From: Cornus controversa
Taxonomy: Eukaryota; Streptophyta; Magnoliopsida; Cornales; Cornaceae
NCBI GenBank assembly: GCA_026545225.1
Contig: CM048847.1
Coordinates: forward strand, 5,084,001-5,148,000
Reading direction: 5' to 3'
Length of the DNA: 64,000 nucleotides
In this document: positions 37,223 to 50,669 of the stretch, piece by piece
How positions within the stretch are numbered: position 1 is the first letter of the stretch
Layout: every line of letters begins with the position of its first letter
Notes under the pieces: model-generated
The model's input: the letters and a program-made list of their open reading frames with translations, nothing else
Told to the model about the DNA's origin: nothing
The model's database searches: none
Made by a program: the position numbers and the translations under genes

Positions 37223-38552
37223 CCACACTTCCCCATTTTCTCACAACGGCTCTATATATGCATTTCGAACATATAATAACCCAAACATTCAATGTTCATG
37301 CCTCACAATGCCTAAACTAGTTAAAAGAACTTAGCATGCATTTTATCTCCACATAGCCCACATATAACCACATATGTGTCATTTCCCTCTTATACATGCA
37401 ATATGGATGCATATATACACAGCATAACACTTTCGTGCTTCAACCCATGCATATGAATACTAAAAAGAAGTATTTGGCATGCTTTTCATCACATTCCAAC
37501 ACATATAGCACATATATGTTCAAAACCTGCATAATACGTCATATATGCCAACAAACTCAACCTAGCACATTTTTATCGTGCTATAACCAATGCATACATT
37601 TTCTATAGACAGATAGCATGCATTTCATTCACGTAAACCCACATGTAATCACGTACATGTCAAATCATGCATATAAATCACATATGCGCATACACTAGCA
37701 TAAATATAGTCATGCTCTCATTAAATGCATGTATTCACTACAAGTAGCTAACATGCATTCCAATCACAATATATAATCACATATATATTACGTCACCCAC
37801 ATATGCAATAAGAACATATAGAACATCTAGCATATCATAATAATGCTTTGCAAATGCCCGCCAAAAGTTATATTTATACTTAACATGCATTTCTACCACT
37901 GCACCCATATATATAATCACCTATATATACTGAACCTCATGCATAAGAGTCACATATGCATACAAGACAACATATAGCTAAACATGTATTATTTAGCATA
38001 CTCTTCATAGACTTTAATCTATACATACATGCATATCACAATGCAATTAGGCGATAAATCTAACATGTTATCGCTTCCCAAACCCACACATACATATATA
38101 TACACACACACACATGTATATCCTCTCACATCCCATGTATGTACCACATTCCCCTATACACATATATATATAAGCGCCTACATATATATGTATATACACA
38201 TACCACATATGATTAAATTGAGACATATATAAATTAATCAACATACATAAAATATCTGTATGAGATAGAGGCAAGAATCAACTTGCCTTAGGTCCCGCTC
38301 TCAACCGGTCCGTGCCTGCAAATCGGCCTGTTTCCAAGCCTGATCCGGTCCCATGCCGAAGTCCACACGAACAATCTATCGGACCACTTCGTTTCCTTTT
38401 AATCCCCATTCTTGGACCATTTTAATTAGGCCCAAGAATAATCACAACTATCTTCAACCCAATCAATTTGGCAAGCCCAATATCAAGGTCCAAATGTTAA
38501 GCCCATCTTTAATTTAAAAGTCTAAGCCCACACACTATCCATTATCGCACAC

Positions 38553-38600
<48 letters not shown>
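38553..38600. repeat. (TA)24 microsatellite
   Basis: An uninterrupted ta dinucleotide run of 48 bases inside the solo LTR, at the start of its variable middle. Likely polymorphic in length. Confidence 0.95.
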
Positions 38601-38603
<3 letters not shown>

Positions 38604-40010
38604 CACCTTCTTTGTGCCAAACTAAGCTGCCATTATTTTTAATCCAAGCTCAAACAAATGTTCAAGTCAAACCCACCATTGAGCCATCAATCCATAGCAG
38701 CCCCAAGTTCTCACCCTTAAAGTCACCATTCTCTACCTCTCTCGCTTACTACCAAAACACCAACCAACAATCCGAAGACCCACAACCGTCACCATGTTTG
38801 GCCAGCATACCCAGCCACAGTCGGCTATCGGAACAACTATTCGAAACCACCAACTTCAGCCAACCCGAGTCGCGGCTACACCACCACAATCAGTCACAAT
38901 TCATGAGCAAACCCAGCCGTCGAGGCACCAAGGAGACCCACTGTTTAGCCATAACCGAAACCCCCAAGTTCCACTACCGGCCAGCCTCATCACCAACCAA
39001 ACTCAGCAGTAAGATCATCATGACCACAGCCAACCCAAACACAAAACCGAAGCCCATAGCTAGCCGACCAAGCCGAAACCCAACAAGTCTCGTCGGAACT
39101 CATCCAAAAACCCAGCAATTCCGGCCAAGAGGACCGTCCACTGCCACCGTGAACCACCCCAATAAGCTGTCCAAACAGCCGTGAAAACCCAGATCCACCG
39201 TGAGCAACCGAAGGTTCTCCACCCCCGGCAGTCTCCTCCAACCGCCAGCAACCACCGCTCCACAGCCGTGAACCAAAACCCCCTGCCGGAATCGACCACC
39301 GCCGCTCGTCGCACCAGCCGAGAGACCACCTTCAGCTGCGCCAAACACGGCCCAACCGTGTCTCCACCACCGTCGCCGCCGTAAGCCACCTCCACAGTGA
39401 GCGGTCGGCAGCCCCCAGTCACCGCTGCCGGTGCTCCTCCTCTCTCACGACTCCCGATCTCCCTTCCCCCTCTTCTCGGTTTTCTCTCTCTCTCCCGACT
39501 TCTCCTCTCTCTCCTTTTTCCTCTTTTCTTTTCCCTTTTCTTTTTCTCTTTCTTTTCTTTCTTTCTTCTTTTCTTTTCTTTCTCTTTTCTTCTTTTCTTT
39601 CTTTCCCAGCCGACCACTAATGTGGTCTCTTTTCTTCTTCTTTTCTTTTGGTCCACCCACTTTTGTCCAACACTCACAGCCACATATATATATAATACAT
39701 AAAATATATACATATATATTTGTATCACATGGGCATCTAATACACATATTGTATATATATATATACACTATAGTACACGGTATAAAATAAAATCCATACC
39801 CTTATACATATATATGCCCACACATATACACACTTTTATATGTATATATAATAATGCATGTACTCAATAGATATATTTATAATTTAATATAAATATATCC
39901 CACATATATATATATATATCCACATATATATATACACGCCTCCTCCAGCATTACTATAATTCCACGTACGAATTCTTCTCCATCTCTTTGTATATATATA
40001 TAATTCCATA

Positions 40011-40043
<33 letters not shown>

Positions 40044-40131
40044 CGTCTTTCCGAATTTTATTTGTTCGAAAAAAAATCAATCCGGTCCAAAAATCATCCG
40101 GGACCGGTCAAAATAAATTTCGGTCCTTACA

Positions 40132-43100
40132 GTTATTCTTATTCGAAAAGAGCAATTCATAGTAGAAATCGTGTATTATCCCAATCGTATGGTGTTTAGT
40201 GCCAGAATCGACGATCCTGATGTTAGAAAGAAACGAGCATGCAACAATAATTTCAAATTAGTGTCATTTGAGTTGTTGTCTTTCGAAAATTTTTACACCT
40301 AGAAAAATTGGGCCACAATAAGAATCGTACATTGTTGTTGCCAAATTCAATATTCTAGACATCTAAAAGACTCAGTGATCATGCCGATTCAATCTTCATC
40401 ATGTTTTGTTTCTGTCACTTTGATTCAAAAATAGAAATTCGTAGTAAAATCGTGCATGATCACAACTGTATCGTGCATTGTGCCAGAATCGACCGTCTGG
40501 ACATCAAAAAATAAATGAGCATGGTAACATCGATTTTAAACTTATTTTGTTTGAGTTATTTTGTTTCAAAAAGTTGAATTAGTTGAGAAATTGTACCACA
40601 ATCAGAATTTGACATTGCATGTTGACTAAATCGACTTCCTAGATGTCCAAAAGATACAACGAGCATGCCAATTCAATCTTTTTCATCTTTGTTCGAGTTG
40701 TTTAGATTCGAGAAGAGCAATTCATAGTAGAAATCGTGTATTATCCCAATCGTATGGTGTTTTGTGCCAGAATCGACTATCTTGATGTCACAAAGAAACG
40801 AGCATGCAACAATACTTTCAAATGAGTGTCATTTGAGTTGTTGTCTTTAGAAAAGTTCTATACCTAGAAAAATTGTGCCACAATAAGAATCCTACGTTGT
40901 TGTTGCCAAATTGAATATTATAGACATCTAAAACGCTCAACGATCATGCCGATCCAATCTTCATCATGTTTTGTTTTTGTTATTTTGATTCAAAAATAGA
41001 AATTCGTAGTAAAATCGTGCAAGATCACAACCGTATCGTGCATTATACCAGAATCGACCGTCTGGACATCAGAAAAGAAATGAGCATGGCAACATCGATT
41101 TTAAACTTGTTTTATTTGAGTTGTTTTGTTTCAAAACGCTGAATTACTTGCGAAATTGTACCACAATCAGAATTTGACGTTGCATGTTGCCTAAATCGAC
41201 CGCCTAGACGTCCAAAACTCACAACGAGCATGCCAGTCCAATCTTCATCATGTTTGTTCGAGTTGTTTAGATTCGAGAAGAGCAATTCATCGTAGAAATC
41301 GTTCATTATCACAACTGTATCGTGCTTTGGCTCTGAATCAACAGTCTAGACATCCAAAAGTAATGTGCATGCAATACCGAATTTAAATTAGTTTCATTTG
41401 AGTTCTTTTATTTCAGAAAGTCCTATTCAAAGAGAAATCATGCATTATCCCAATCTATGGTGCTTTGGGCCTGAATCAACCGTTTGGACATCAGAAATAA
41501 ATGAGCGTGGCAACAACAATTTTAAACTATTTTGTTTTATTTGTTTTGCTTCAAGATTCAAATTCCTAGAGTAATCGTGCCACAATTAGAATTTGACGTT
41601 GCTTTTTGCCAAATTTGACCACCTAGAAATCCAAAATACACAACGAGCATACTGATCCAATCTTCATCACGTTTTGTTAGGGTTATTCTTATTCGAAAAA
41701 TTAATTCATTGTAGAAATCGTGTATTATCCCCTTCGTATGGTGTTTTGGGCCAGAATCGACCATCTTGATGTCAGAAAGAAACGAGCATGCAACAATAAT
41801 TTCAAATTAGTGTCATTTGAGTTGTTGTCTGTCGAAAAGTTATATACCTAGAAAAATTGTGCCACAATAAGAATCGTACGTTGTTGTTGCCCAATTCAAT
41901 ATTCTAGACATCTAAAGGACTCAACGATCATGCCGATCCAATCTTCATCATGTTTTGTTTTTGTCATTTATTTCAAAAATAGAAATTCGTAGTAAAATCG
42001 TGTATGATCACAACTCTATCGTGCATTGTGCCAGAATTGACCGTCTGGACATCAAAAAATAAATGAGCATGGCAACATCGATTTTAAACTTATTTTGTTT
42101 GAGTTGTTTTGTTTCAAAAAGTCGAATTACTCAAGAAATTGTACCAGAATCAGAATTTGACGTTGCATGTTGCCTAAATCGACCGCGTTGACGTCCAGAA
42201 GACACAACGAGCACGCCAGTCCAATCTTCATCATGTTTATTCGAGTCGTTCAGATTCGAGAAGAGCAATTCATCATAGAAATCACTCATTATCACAACCG
42301 TATCCTGCTTTGGCTCAAAATTGACTGTCTAGACATCCAAAAGAAATGAGCATAAAACAAGAATTTCAAATTAGTTTCATTTGAGTTTTTTTGTTTGGAA
42401 AAGTCCTATTCAAAGAGAAATCGTGCATTATCCCAATCGTATGGTGGTTTTGGCCAGAATCAACTGTTTGGACATCTAAAATAAATGGGCGTGGCAACAA
42501 GAATTTTAAACCAGTTTCGTTCGAGTTATTTTGTTTCAAAAATTCAAATTGCTAGAGTAATCGTGCGACAATTAGAATTTGGCATTGCTTTTTGCCAAAT
42601 TTGACCATCTAGACATCCAAAATACACAACGAGCATACTTATCCAATCTTCATAACATTTTGTCAGGATTATTCTTATTCGAAAAGAGCAAGTCAAAGTA
42701 GAAATCGTGTATTATCCCAATCGTATGGTGTTTTGTGCCAGAATCGACGATCTTGATGTTAGAAAGAAACGAGCATGCAACAATAATTTCAAATTAGTGT
42801 CATTTGAGTTGTTATCTTTCGAAAATTTCTACACCTAGAAAAATTGTGCCACAATAAGAATCGTACGTTGTTGATGCCAAATTCGATATTCTAGACATCT
42901 AAAAGACTCAGCGATCATGCCGATCCAATCTTCATCATGTTTTGTTTTTGTCATTTTGATTCAAAAATAGAAATTCGTAGTAAAATCGTGCATGATCACA
43001 ACTGTATCGTGCATTGTGCCAGAATCGACCGTCTGGACATCAAAAAATAAATAAGCATGGCAACTTTGATTTTAAACTTATTTTGTTTGAGTGGTTTTGT

Positions 43101-43719
43101 TTCAAAAAGTTGAATTACTTGAGAAATCGTACCACAATCAGAATTTGACATTGCATGTTGCCTAAATCGACCTCTTAGACGTCCAACAAACACAACGAGC
43201 ATGCCAGTCCAATCTTCATCATGTTTGTTCAAGTTGTTCAGATTCAACAAGAGCAATTCATCATAGAAATCATTTATTATCACAATCGTATCCTGCTTTG
43301 GCTCAGAATCGACTGTGTAGACATCCAAAAGATACAACGAGCATGCCAATTCAATCTTTTTCATGTTTGTTCGAGTCGTTTAGATTTGAGAAGAGCAATT
43401 CATAGTAGAAATCGTGTATTATCCCAATCGTATGGTGTTTTGTGCCAGAATTGACCATCTTGATGTCAGAAAAAAATGAGTATGCAACAATAATTTCAAG
43501 TGAGTGTCATTTGAGTTGTCTTTTGAAAAGTTCTATACCTAGAAAAATTGTGCCACAATAAGAATCCTACATTGTTATTGCCAAATTCAATATTCTAGAC
43601 ATCTAAAAAACTCAACGATCATGCCGATCCAATCTTCATCATATTTTGTTTCTGTTATTTTGATTCAAAAATAGAAATTCGTAGTAAAATCATGCAAGAT
43701 CACAACTGTATCGTGCATT
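40132..43719. repeat. Satellite array block III
   Basis: This continues the same array after the solo LTR, starting with the right target duplication gttat (40132-40136). Type a monomers lie at 40490, 41055, 42038 and 43026. The unit at 40490 is the 4-monomer variant. The unit at 43026 is a 5-monomer form a-b-(b/e)-f-g, cut at gtgcatt by the truncated LTR. Confidence 0.9.
40490..41054. repeat. 4-monomer variant unit a-(b/e)-f-g
   Basis: 565 bp with the b/e hybrid monomer. It repeats the variant at 33526 after two full 7-monomer units (excluding the LTR). Confidence 0.8.
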
Positions 43720-46700
43720 TTGGGTGGTTGTTTGATGATGGAGATGGTGCTTGGCTGGATTCACGGCTAGGCTTCCTTGGGCCGGCCGTGGGTGAGGGTT
43801 TGATTGGCCAAAGATGGTGGTGCCTCGGGTTGAAGGTGCCGAAACTTGGCGATGGGATCTGTTTGGCTTCGGCTGGTGCTCGGGCCGTGTTGGGCTGTCT
43901 GGTTTGTGGCAGCAGATGGTGGTTTTCCGGTATGGGTGAGGCTGGTTTCATGGCGGCTCTCGGCTGGTACGGTGGTCATATACGGTGGTGCCGAAGAGGC
44001 TGCCACGTGGGTTTTCTTGGTGGCTGGGTCGTGGACTCTCTTTGGTTCAGTAGAGGTGAGTTGTTGAATTGAGTTGGGTTCATGGGTTGACTGGGTTTGC
44101 TTCCATGGTTGTAATTATCGATGGGGATTCGGGATGAAGCTCGGCAGATAGCTGGGTTGTGTTTGGTTGTGGATTGTTTGCTATGTAGTTGTTGAGTTTG
44201 TTTGAGCAGCCATAATTTTGGGTTGCAATGTTGGAGATCTACAAATGTACAGGTTTGTGATTGATTTCGGTTGGTGGCCGGTTAGAGGCTAGCTGCCAAA
44301 TGGATGGTTTTGTGGTTGGGCCATGAAGAGGTAACCACGGGGGTTGAATATCAGGAGGTCTCAGTTGGTCTCAGCGGGGCATACCATAGGAGTTGCTTGG
44401 AGTAGCAGCCAGGGTTCTGATTTGATGGGTTCGGCCTTGGGGTCGACAAAAGTGCCGAAGCTTGGAGCTTCGATTGGATGGTTTGGTGATGCCGGTCTTG
44501 GGGTTGGCTTGAGGGCCTTGCATAACAAGATATTATGGCTCTTGTTTTGGGTCGGTTGTGTTAACTTTGACGAGGGACTGGACCGGACTGGACATGGAAC
44601 AAGGATCGCTTTGCAAGCGCAGACCTGGCGAAAGCTGGACCTAAGGCAAGTTGATTCTTGCCTCTATCTCATACAGATATTTTATTTACGTTGAGTAATT
44701 TACATATGTCTCAATTTAATCATATGTGGTATATGTATATACATATATATGTAGGCGCTTATATATATATATATGTATAGGGGGATGTGGTATATACATG
44801 GGATGTGAGAGAACGTATATATATATATATATGTATATATATGTATATATGTGGGGTTTGGGAAGCGATAACATGTTAGATTTATCGCCTAATTGCATTG
44901 TGGTATGCATGTATGTATAGATTAAAGTCTATAGAAAGCATGCTAAATAATACATGTTTAGCTATATGTTGTCTTGTATGCATATGTGATTTTTATGCAC
45001 AAGGTTCAGTATATATATAGGTGATTATATATATGGTTGCAACGGTAGAAATGCATGCTAAGTATGAATTTAACTTTTGGCGAGCATTTGAAAATCATGA
45101 AATGTGCTAAGTGTTTTATATGTTCTTGATACATATGTGGGTGATGTAATATATATATGTGTATATATATTGTGATTAGAATGCATGTTAGCCACTTGTA
45201 GTGAATACATGCATTGAATGAGAGCATGAGTGTATGTATGCTAGTATACGTGCATATAGGACTTATATGCATGATTGGACATATATGTGATTATATGTGA
45301 GAATGTGAATATGAGGTGCATGCTGGCTTTATTTATATATATCAAATGTGTGCATTGATACTAGCATGATAAAAATGTGCTAGGTTGAGTTTGTTGGCAT
45401 ATATGACGTATTATGCAGGTTTTGAACATGTATGTGTTATATGTGTTGGAATGTGATGAGATGCATGCCAAATACTTCTTTTTAGTACTCATAAGTATGG
45501 GTTGAGGCATGAAAATATTATGCTGTGTATATGTGCATTCATATTGCATGTATAGGAGGGAAATGACACATATGTGGTTATGTGTGGGTTTGTGTAGAGA
45601 GCAATGCATGCTATGTTTTCTTTTGACTAGCGTAGGCATTGTGAGGCATGAACATTGAATGTTTGGATGTTATATGTTCGAAATGCATATATGGGACCGT
45701 TGTGGAGAAACGGGGAAGTGTGGCTGAATTACCTAGAGTAGGTCAATACTCGGTTAGGGTTGTGGTCATAAAGTGGGCAAATCATCCAGAGTAGGTCAAT
45801 ACTCGGTCACGATGAGAGCATTGGAGCGGTAACGTCATCTTGGAGTAGGTAAATACTTGATGACGGTGGTCTACGCACCTTGGAGTAGGTAAATACTCGG
45901 TGTGGATCCCAAAAAGAGGCCCAATCACCTTGGAGTAGGTAAATACTCGGTGATTGTGGTTTATTCACCTTGGAGTATGTGATGACTCGGTGACAAACTA
46001 CTTAACCACCTTGGAGTATGTGATGACTCGGCAAGGAAAACTATCTAACCACCTTGGAGTATGTGATGACTCGGTGATGAATTCCAAAACCAACTAATCA
46101 CCTTGGAGTATGTGATGACTCGGTGGCGGTGTTGGAATTGTGTGTGAGGCGTCTCGGTCACATGATTGGTTAAGAATCATGTTAGGATATCGGGTTGAGT
46201 CCGAGAGAGGGACAAGTGTGTGAACGTGCTTACATTTCCTATTGTGAAGCATGCTTCGTGTTTAACGCATTCTTATATATGCGTTGTTTGTGACAGAACA
46301 TGATATATGTTGGATATCTATTGCTTTTGAGCATGTTTTATGGTTTAAATGCATCTTTATTGCATTTAAGATGTGCTACTTGACGAGTAGGAGATGTGAT
46401 AGTTGATTTACATCGTTTATGTAAATGTGTTGATATATATATGTTCTATATACATATTGATGCATGATGTTTACTGCTTTCAAGCATGTTGAAAATGATT
46501 TCTAAAATCATGTGTTGTGGATTTTGTACGTTCATATGTGCTAGAGTAGCCATGTACATCATTGGTTCATGCATGCTAGGTAGAACATGGTCTTAAATAT
46601 TGTGATATATTTAAGTGCATGTGTATATTTTTTTGAGAATATGTGAGGATCGACCTGCTGCAGCGGTGATAGTATGGTTCTACATACCTTGTTGGGCCTT

Positions 46701-47243
46701 TGAGCTCACCCTCTCCCAGGTTTTGCAGGTATTGCTGATTTCGAAGTCAGTTAGGGGAGGATCAGTAGTCCCAGTTGCAGAGGTAGTAAGTAGATTCCTT
46801 AGAATCTAATGTATGTCTAGGATAGTGGATAGATAGATGCTTTACATTTGGATTAAATGTATAAAGCGTTTGTGTAGATTCAGTTCCTTTAGTTGTATTT
46901 TATTCATGTGATGTATGTATTTAATACGGATATTCAAGGACTGAGGCATGTATGTTTATAATTGTTTATGCATGTTGTAGAAATATTGGGGGGACACGGG
47001 CCCAGAAGTGTCCATATTTATTGTTAGATATAAATGCTGGGGGGACACGTGCCCAGAAGTGTCCATATGAATTGTAAAGCAGGTGTAATATGCCAGGAGC
47101 TGATTATTTAGAATGGGTCATGCCCGATTTTCGTAAAAATAATAGGGAATTGAATTGTATGATCAGGTGGAGGTTATGTCGTGAGGGTGATCTCACGGGG
47201 TTCACACCCCGGTTTCTGGGCCTCGGATATTCGGGGCGTGACA
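43719..47243 (+). mobile_element. 5'-truncated family A LTR
   Basis: It runs in plus orientation and ends ggatattcggggcgtgaca at 47243. The beginning is missing: satellite (gtgcatt) joins directly to ttgggtggttgtttgatg, the reverse complement of the GC-rich middle near 2765-2790, so the TGTAAGGACC end, the microsatellites and the GA-rich tract (about 0.9-1 kb) are gone. The remainder is in order: GC-rich middle (43719-44640), hairpin (44645), catatg/tatata region, hairpin minisatellite (45728-46126), U5-like block and terminus. No target duplication can be matched because the left end and about one satellite monomer were deleted. The GC-rich frame 43692-44072 is not a supported gene. Confidence 0.9.
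45728..46126. repeat. Hairpin minisatellite (inverted copy)
   Basis: About nine units of TCACCTTGGAGTA...TACTCGGTGA, the reverse complement of the array at 36830-37222, with the same alternation of gtaaatactcgg-type and tgatgactcgg-type loops. The truncated copy and the solo copy therefore share a recent common source for this part. Confidence 0.85.
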
Positions 47244-50200
47244 AAATCAACCTCCTAGACGTCCAATAAACACAACGAGCATGCCAGTCCAATCTTCATC
47301 ATGTTTGTTCAGATTCAAGAAGAGCAATTCACCATAGAAATCATTTATTATCACAATCGTATCCTGCTTCGGCTCAGAATCGACTGTGTAGACATCCAAA
47401 AGATACAACGAGCATGCCAATTCAATCTTTTTCATGTTTGTTCGAGTCATTTAGATTTGAGAAGAGCAATTCATAGTAGAATTCGTGTATTATCCCAATC
47501 GTATGGTGTTTTGTGCCAGAATTGACCATCTTGATGTCAGAAAGAAACGAGTATGCAACAATAATTTCAAGTGAGTGTCATTTGAGTTGTCTTTTGAAAA
47601 GTTCTATACCTAGAAAAATTGTGCCACAATAAGAATCCTACATTGTTGTTGCCAAATTCAATATTCTAGACATCTAAAACGCTCAACGATCATGCCGATC
47701 CCATCTTCATCATATTTTGTTTCTGTTATTTTGATTCAAAAATAGAAATTCGTAGTAAAATCGTGCAAGAACACAACTGTATCGTGCATTAATCAGAAAA
47801 GAAATGAGCATGGCAACATCGATTTTAAACTTGTTTTATTTGAGTTGTTTTGTTTCAAAACGCTGAATTACTTGAGAAATTGTACCACAATCAGAATTTG
47901 ACGTTGCATGTTGCCTAAATCGACCGCCTAGACGTCCAAAAGACACAACGAGCATGCCAGTCCAATCTTCATCATGTTTGTTCGAGTTGTTTAGATTCGA
48001 GAAGAGCAATACATCGTAGAAATCATTCATTATCACAACTATATCGTGCTTTGGCTCTGAATCAACAGTCTAGACATCCAAAAGTAATGTGCATGCAACA
48101 ACGAATTTAAATTAGTTTCATTTGAGTTCTTTTATTTTAGAAAGTCCTATTCAAAAAGAAATCATGCATTATCCCAATCTATGGTGCTTTGGGCCTGAAT
48201 CAACCGTTTGGACATTAGAAATAAATGAGAGTGGCAACAATAATTTTAAACTAGTTTCGTTTTATTTGTTTTGCTTCAGAGATTCAAATTCCCAGAGTAA
48301 TCGTGCCACAATTAGAATTTGACGTTGCTTTTTGCCAAATTTGACCACCTAGAAATCCAAAATACACAACGAGCATACTGATCCAATCTTCATCACGTTT
48401 TGTTCGGGTTATTCTTATTCGAAAAATTAATTCATTGTAGAAATCGTGTATTATCCCCTTCGTATGGTGTTTTGGGCCAGAATCGACCATCTTGATGTCA
48501 GAAAGAAACGAGCATGCAACAATAATTTCAAATTAGTGTCATTTGAGTTGTTGTCTTTTGAAAAGTTCTATACCTAGAAAAATTGTGCCACAATAAGAAT
48601 CGTACGTTGTTGCTGCCCAATTCAATATTCTAGACATCTAAAGGACTCAACGATCATGCCGATCCAATCTTCATCATGTTTTGTTTGTGTCATTTTGATT
48701 CAAAAATAGAAATTCGTAGTAAAATCGTGCATGATCACAACTGTATCGTGCATTGTGCCATAATCGACTGTCTGGACATCAAAAAAAAAATAAGCATGGC
48801 AACATCGATTTTAAACTTATTTTGTTTGAGTGGTTTTGTTTCAAAAAGTTGAATTACTTGACAAATTGTACCACAATCAGAATTTGACATTGCATGTTGA
48901 CTAAATCGACTTCCTAGACGTCCAAAAGATACAACGAGCATGCCAATTCAATCTTTTTCATTTTTGTTCGAGTTGTTTAGATTCGAGAAGAGCAATTCAT
49001 AGTAGAAATCGTGTATTATCCCAATCATATGGTGTTTTGTGCCAGAATCGACTATCTTGATGTCACAAAGAAACGAGCATGGAACAATACTTTCAAATGA
49101 GTGTCATTTGAGTTGTTGTCTTTTGAAAAGTTCTATACCTAGAAAAATTGTACCACAATAAGAATCCTACGTTGTTGTTTCCAAATTCAATATTCTAGAC
49201 ATCTAAAACGCTCAACGATCATGCCGATCCAATCTTCATCATGTTTTGTTTTTTGTTATTTTGATTCAAAAATAGAAATTCGTAGTAAAATCGTGCAAGA
49301 TCACAACCGTATCATGCATTATACCAGAATCGACCGTCTGGACATCAGAAAAGAAATGAGCGTGGCAACATCGATTTTAAACTTGTTTTATTTGAGTTGT
49401 TTTGTTTCAAAACGCTGAATTACTTGAGAAATTGTACCACAATCAGAATTTGACGTTGCATGTTGCCTAAATCGACCGCCTAGACGTCCAAAAGAGACAA
49501 CGAGCATGCCAGTCCAATCTTCATCATGTTTGTTCGAGTTGTTTAGATTCGAGAAGAGCAATTCATCGTAGAAATCGTTCATTATCACAACTGTATCGTG
49601 TTTTGGCTCTGAATCGACTGTCTAGACATCCAAAAGTAATGTGCATGCAACAACGAATTTAAATTAGTTTCATTTGAGTTCTTTTATTTTAGAAAGTCCT
49701 ATTCAAAGAGAAATCATGCATTCTCCCAATCTATGGTGCTTTGAGCCTGAATCAACCGTTTGGACATTAGAAATAAATGAGTGTGGCGACAACAATTTTA
49801 AACTAGTTTCGTTTGAGTTGTTTTGTTTCAAAAATTCAAATTGCTAGAGTAATTGTGCCACAATTAGAATTTGGCATTGCTTTTTCCAAATTTGACCACC
49901 TAGACATCCAAAATACACAACGAGCATACTGATCCAATCTTCATAACATTTTGTTAGGGATATTCTTATTCGAAAAGAGCAATTCATAGTAGAAATCTTG
50001 TATTATCCCAATCGTATGGTGTTTTGTGCCAGAATCGACCATCTTAATGTCAGAAAGAAACGAGCATGCAACAATAATTTCAAATTAGTGTCATTTGAGT
50101 TGTCTTTCGAAAAGTTCTATACCTAGAAAAATTGTGCCACAATAAGAGTCGTACGTTGTTGTTGCCAAATTCAATATTCTAGACATGTAAAAGAGTCAAC

Positions 50201-50669
50201 GATCATGCTGATCCAATCTTCATCATGTTTTGTTTCTGTCATTTTGATTCAAAAATAGAAATTCGTTGTAAAATCATGCATTATCACAACTGTATCGTGC
50301 ATTATGCCAGAATCGACCGTCTGGACATCAGAAAAGAAATGAGCATGGCAACATCGATTTTAAACTTGTTTTATTTGAGTTGTTTTGTTTCAAAAAGTTG
50401 AATTACTTGAGAAATTGTACCACAATTAGAATTTGACATTGCATGTTGCCTAAATCGACCGCCTAGACGTCCAATAGACACAACGAGCATGCCAGTCCAA
50501 TCTTCATCATGTTTGTTCGAGTTGTTCAGATTCAAGAAGAGCAATTCATCATAGAAATCGTTTATTTTCACAATCGTATCCTGCTTTGACTCAGAATCGA
50601 CTGTGTAGACATCCAAAAGAAATGAGCATCCAACAACGATTTTAAATTAGTTTCGTTTGAGTTCTTTTA
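47244..50669. repeat. Satellite array block IV
   Basis: It resumes at the end of an a monomer (aaatcaacctcctagacg) and contains b (47250), the b/e hybrid, f, g, an a monomer shortened at its start (47790), a 7-monomer unit up to 48765, a 4-monomer variant (48765-49330), another unit from 49331, and a partial unit from 50313. A family A LTR enters the next c monomer at 50670. The stretch 47250-47795 closely repeats 43168-43719. Confidence 0.9.
48765..49330. repeat. 4-monomer variant unit a-(b/e)-f-g
   Basis: 566 bp with the same hybrid monomer and diagnostic ttcaatctttttcat word as the other four variant units. Confidence 0.8.

Larger units (their letters stand above)
35711..40131 (-). mobile_element. 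Solo LTR of family A (complete, 4421 bp)
   Basis: It begins TGTCACGCCCCG and ends CGGTCCTTACA in + coordinates (minus orientation in element sense, TGTAAGGACC...GGGGCGTGACA). Perfect 5-bp duplications flank it, with satellite on both sides and no internal region. Order in + coordinates: U5-like block (35711-36350), catgca/tatata sequence, hairpin minisatellite (36830-37222), further AT-rich sequence, the two conserved hairpins (38051, 38270), a (TA)24 run (38553-38600), a GC-rich middle of a different subtype from the other copies (38620-39420), a CT-rich tract (39440-39610), and AT microsatellites to about 40040. The plus-strand frame 38612-39184 is low-complexity and unsupported. Confidence 0.95.

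Noticed and set aside
43692-44072. 126-codon GC-rich plus-strand frame as a captured host gene
   Set aside because: It is the reverse complement of the LTR middle present elsewhere. It starts in satellite sequence and runs across the truncation junction, so it cannot be an original gene.
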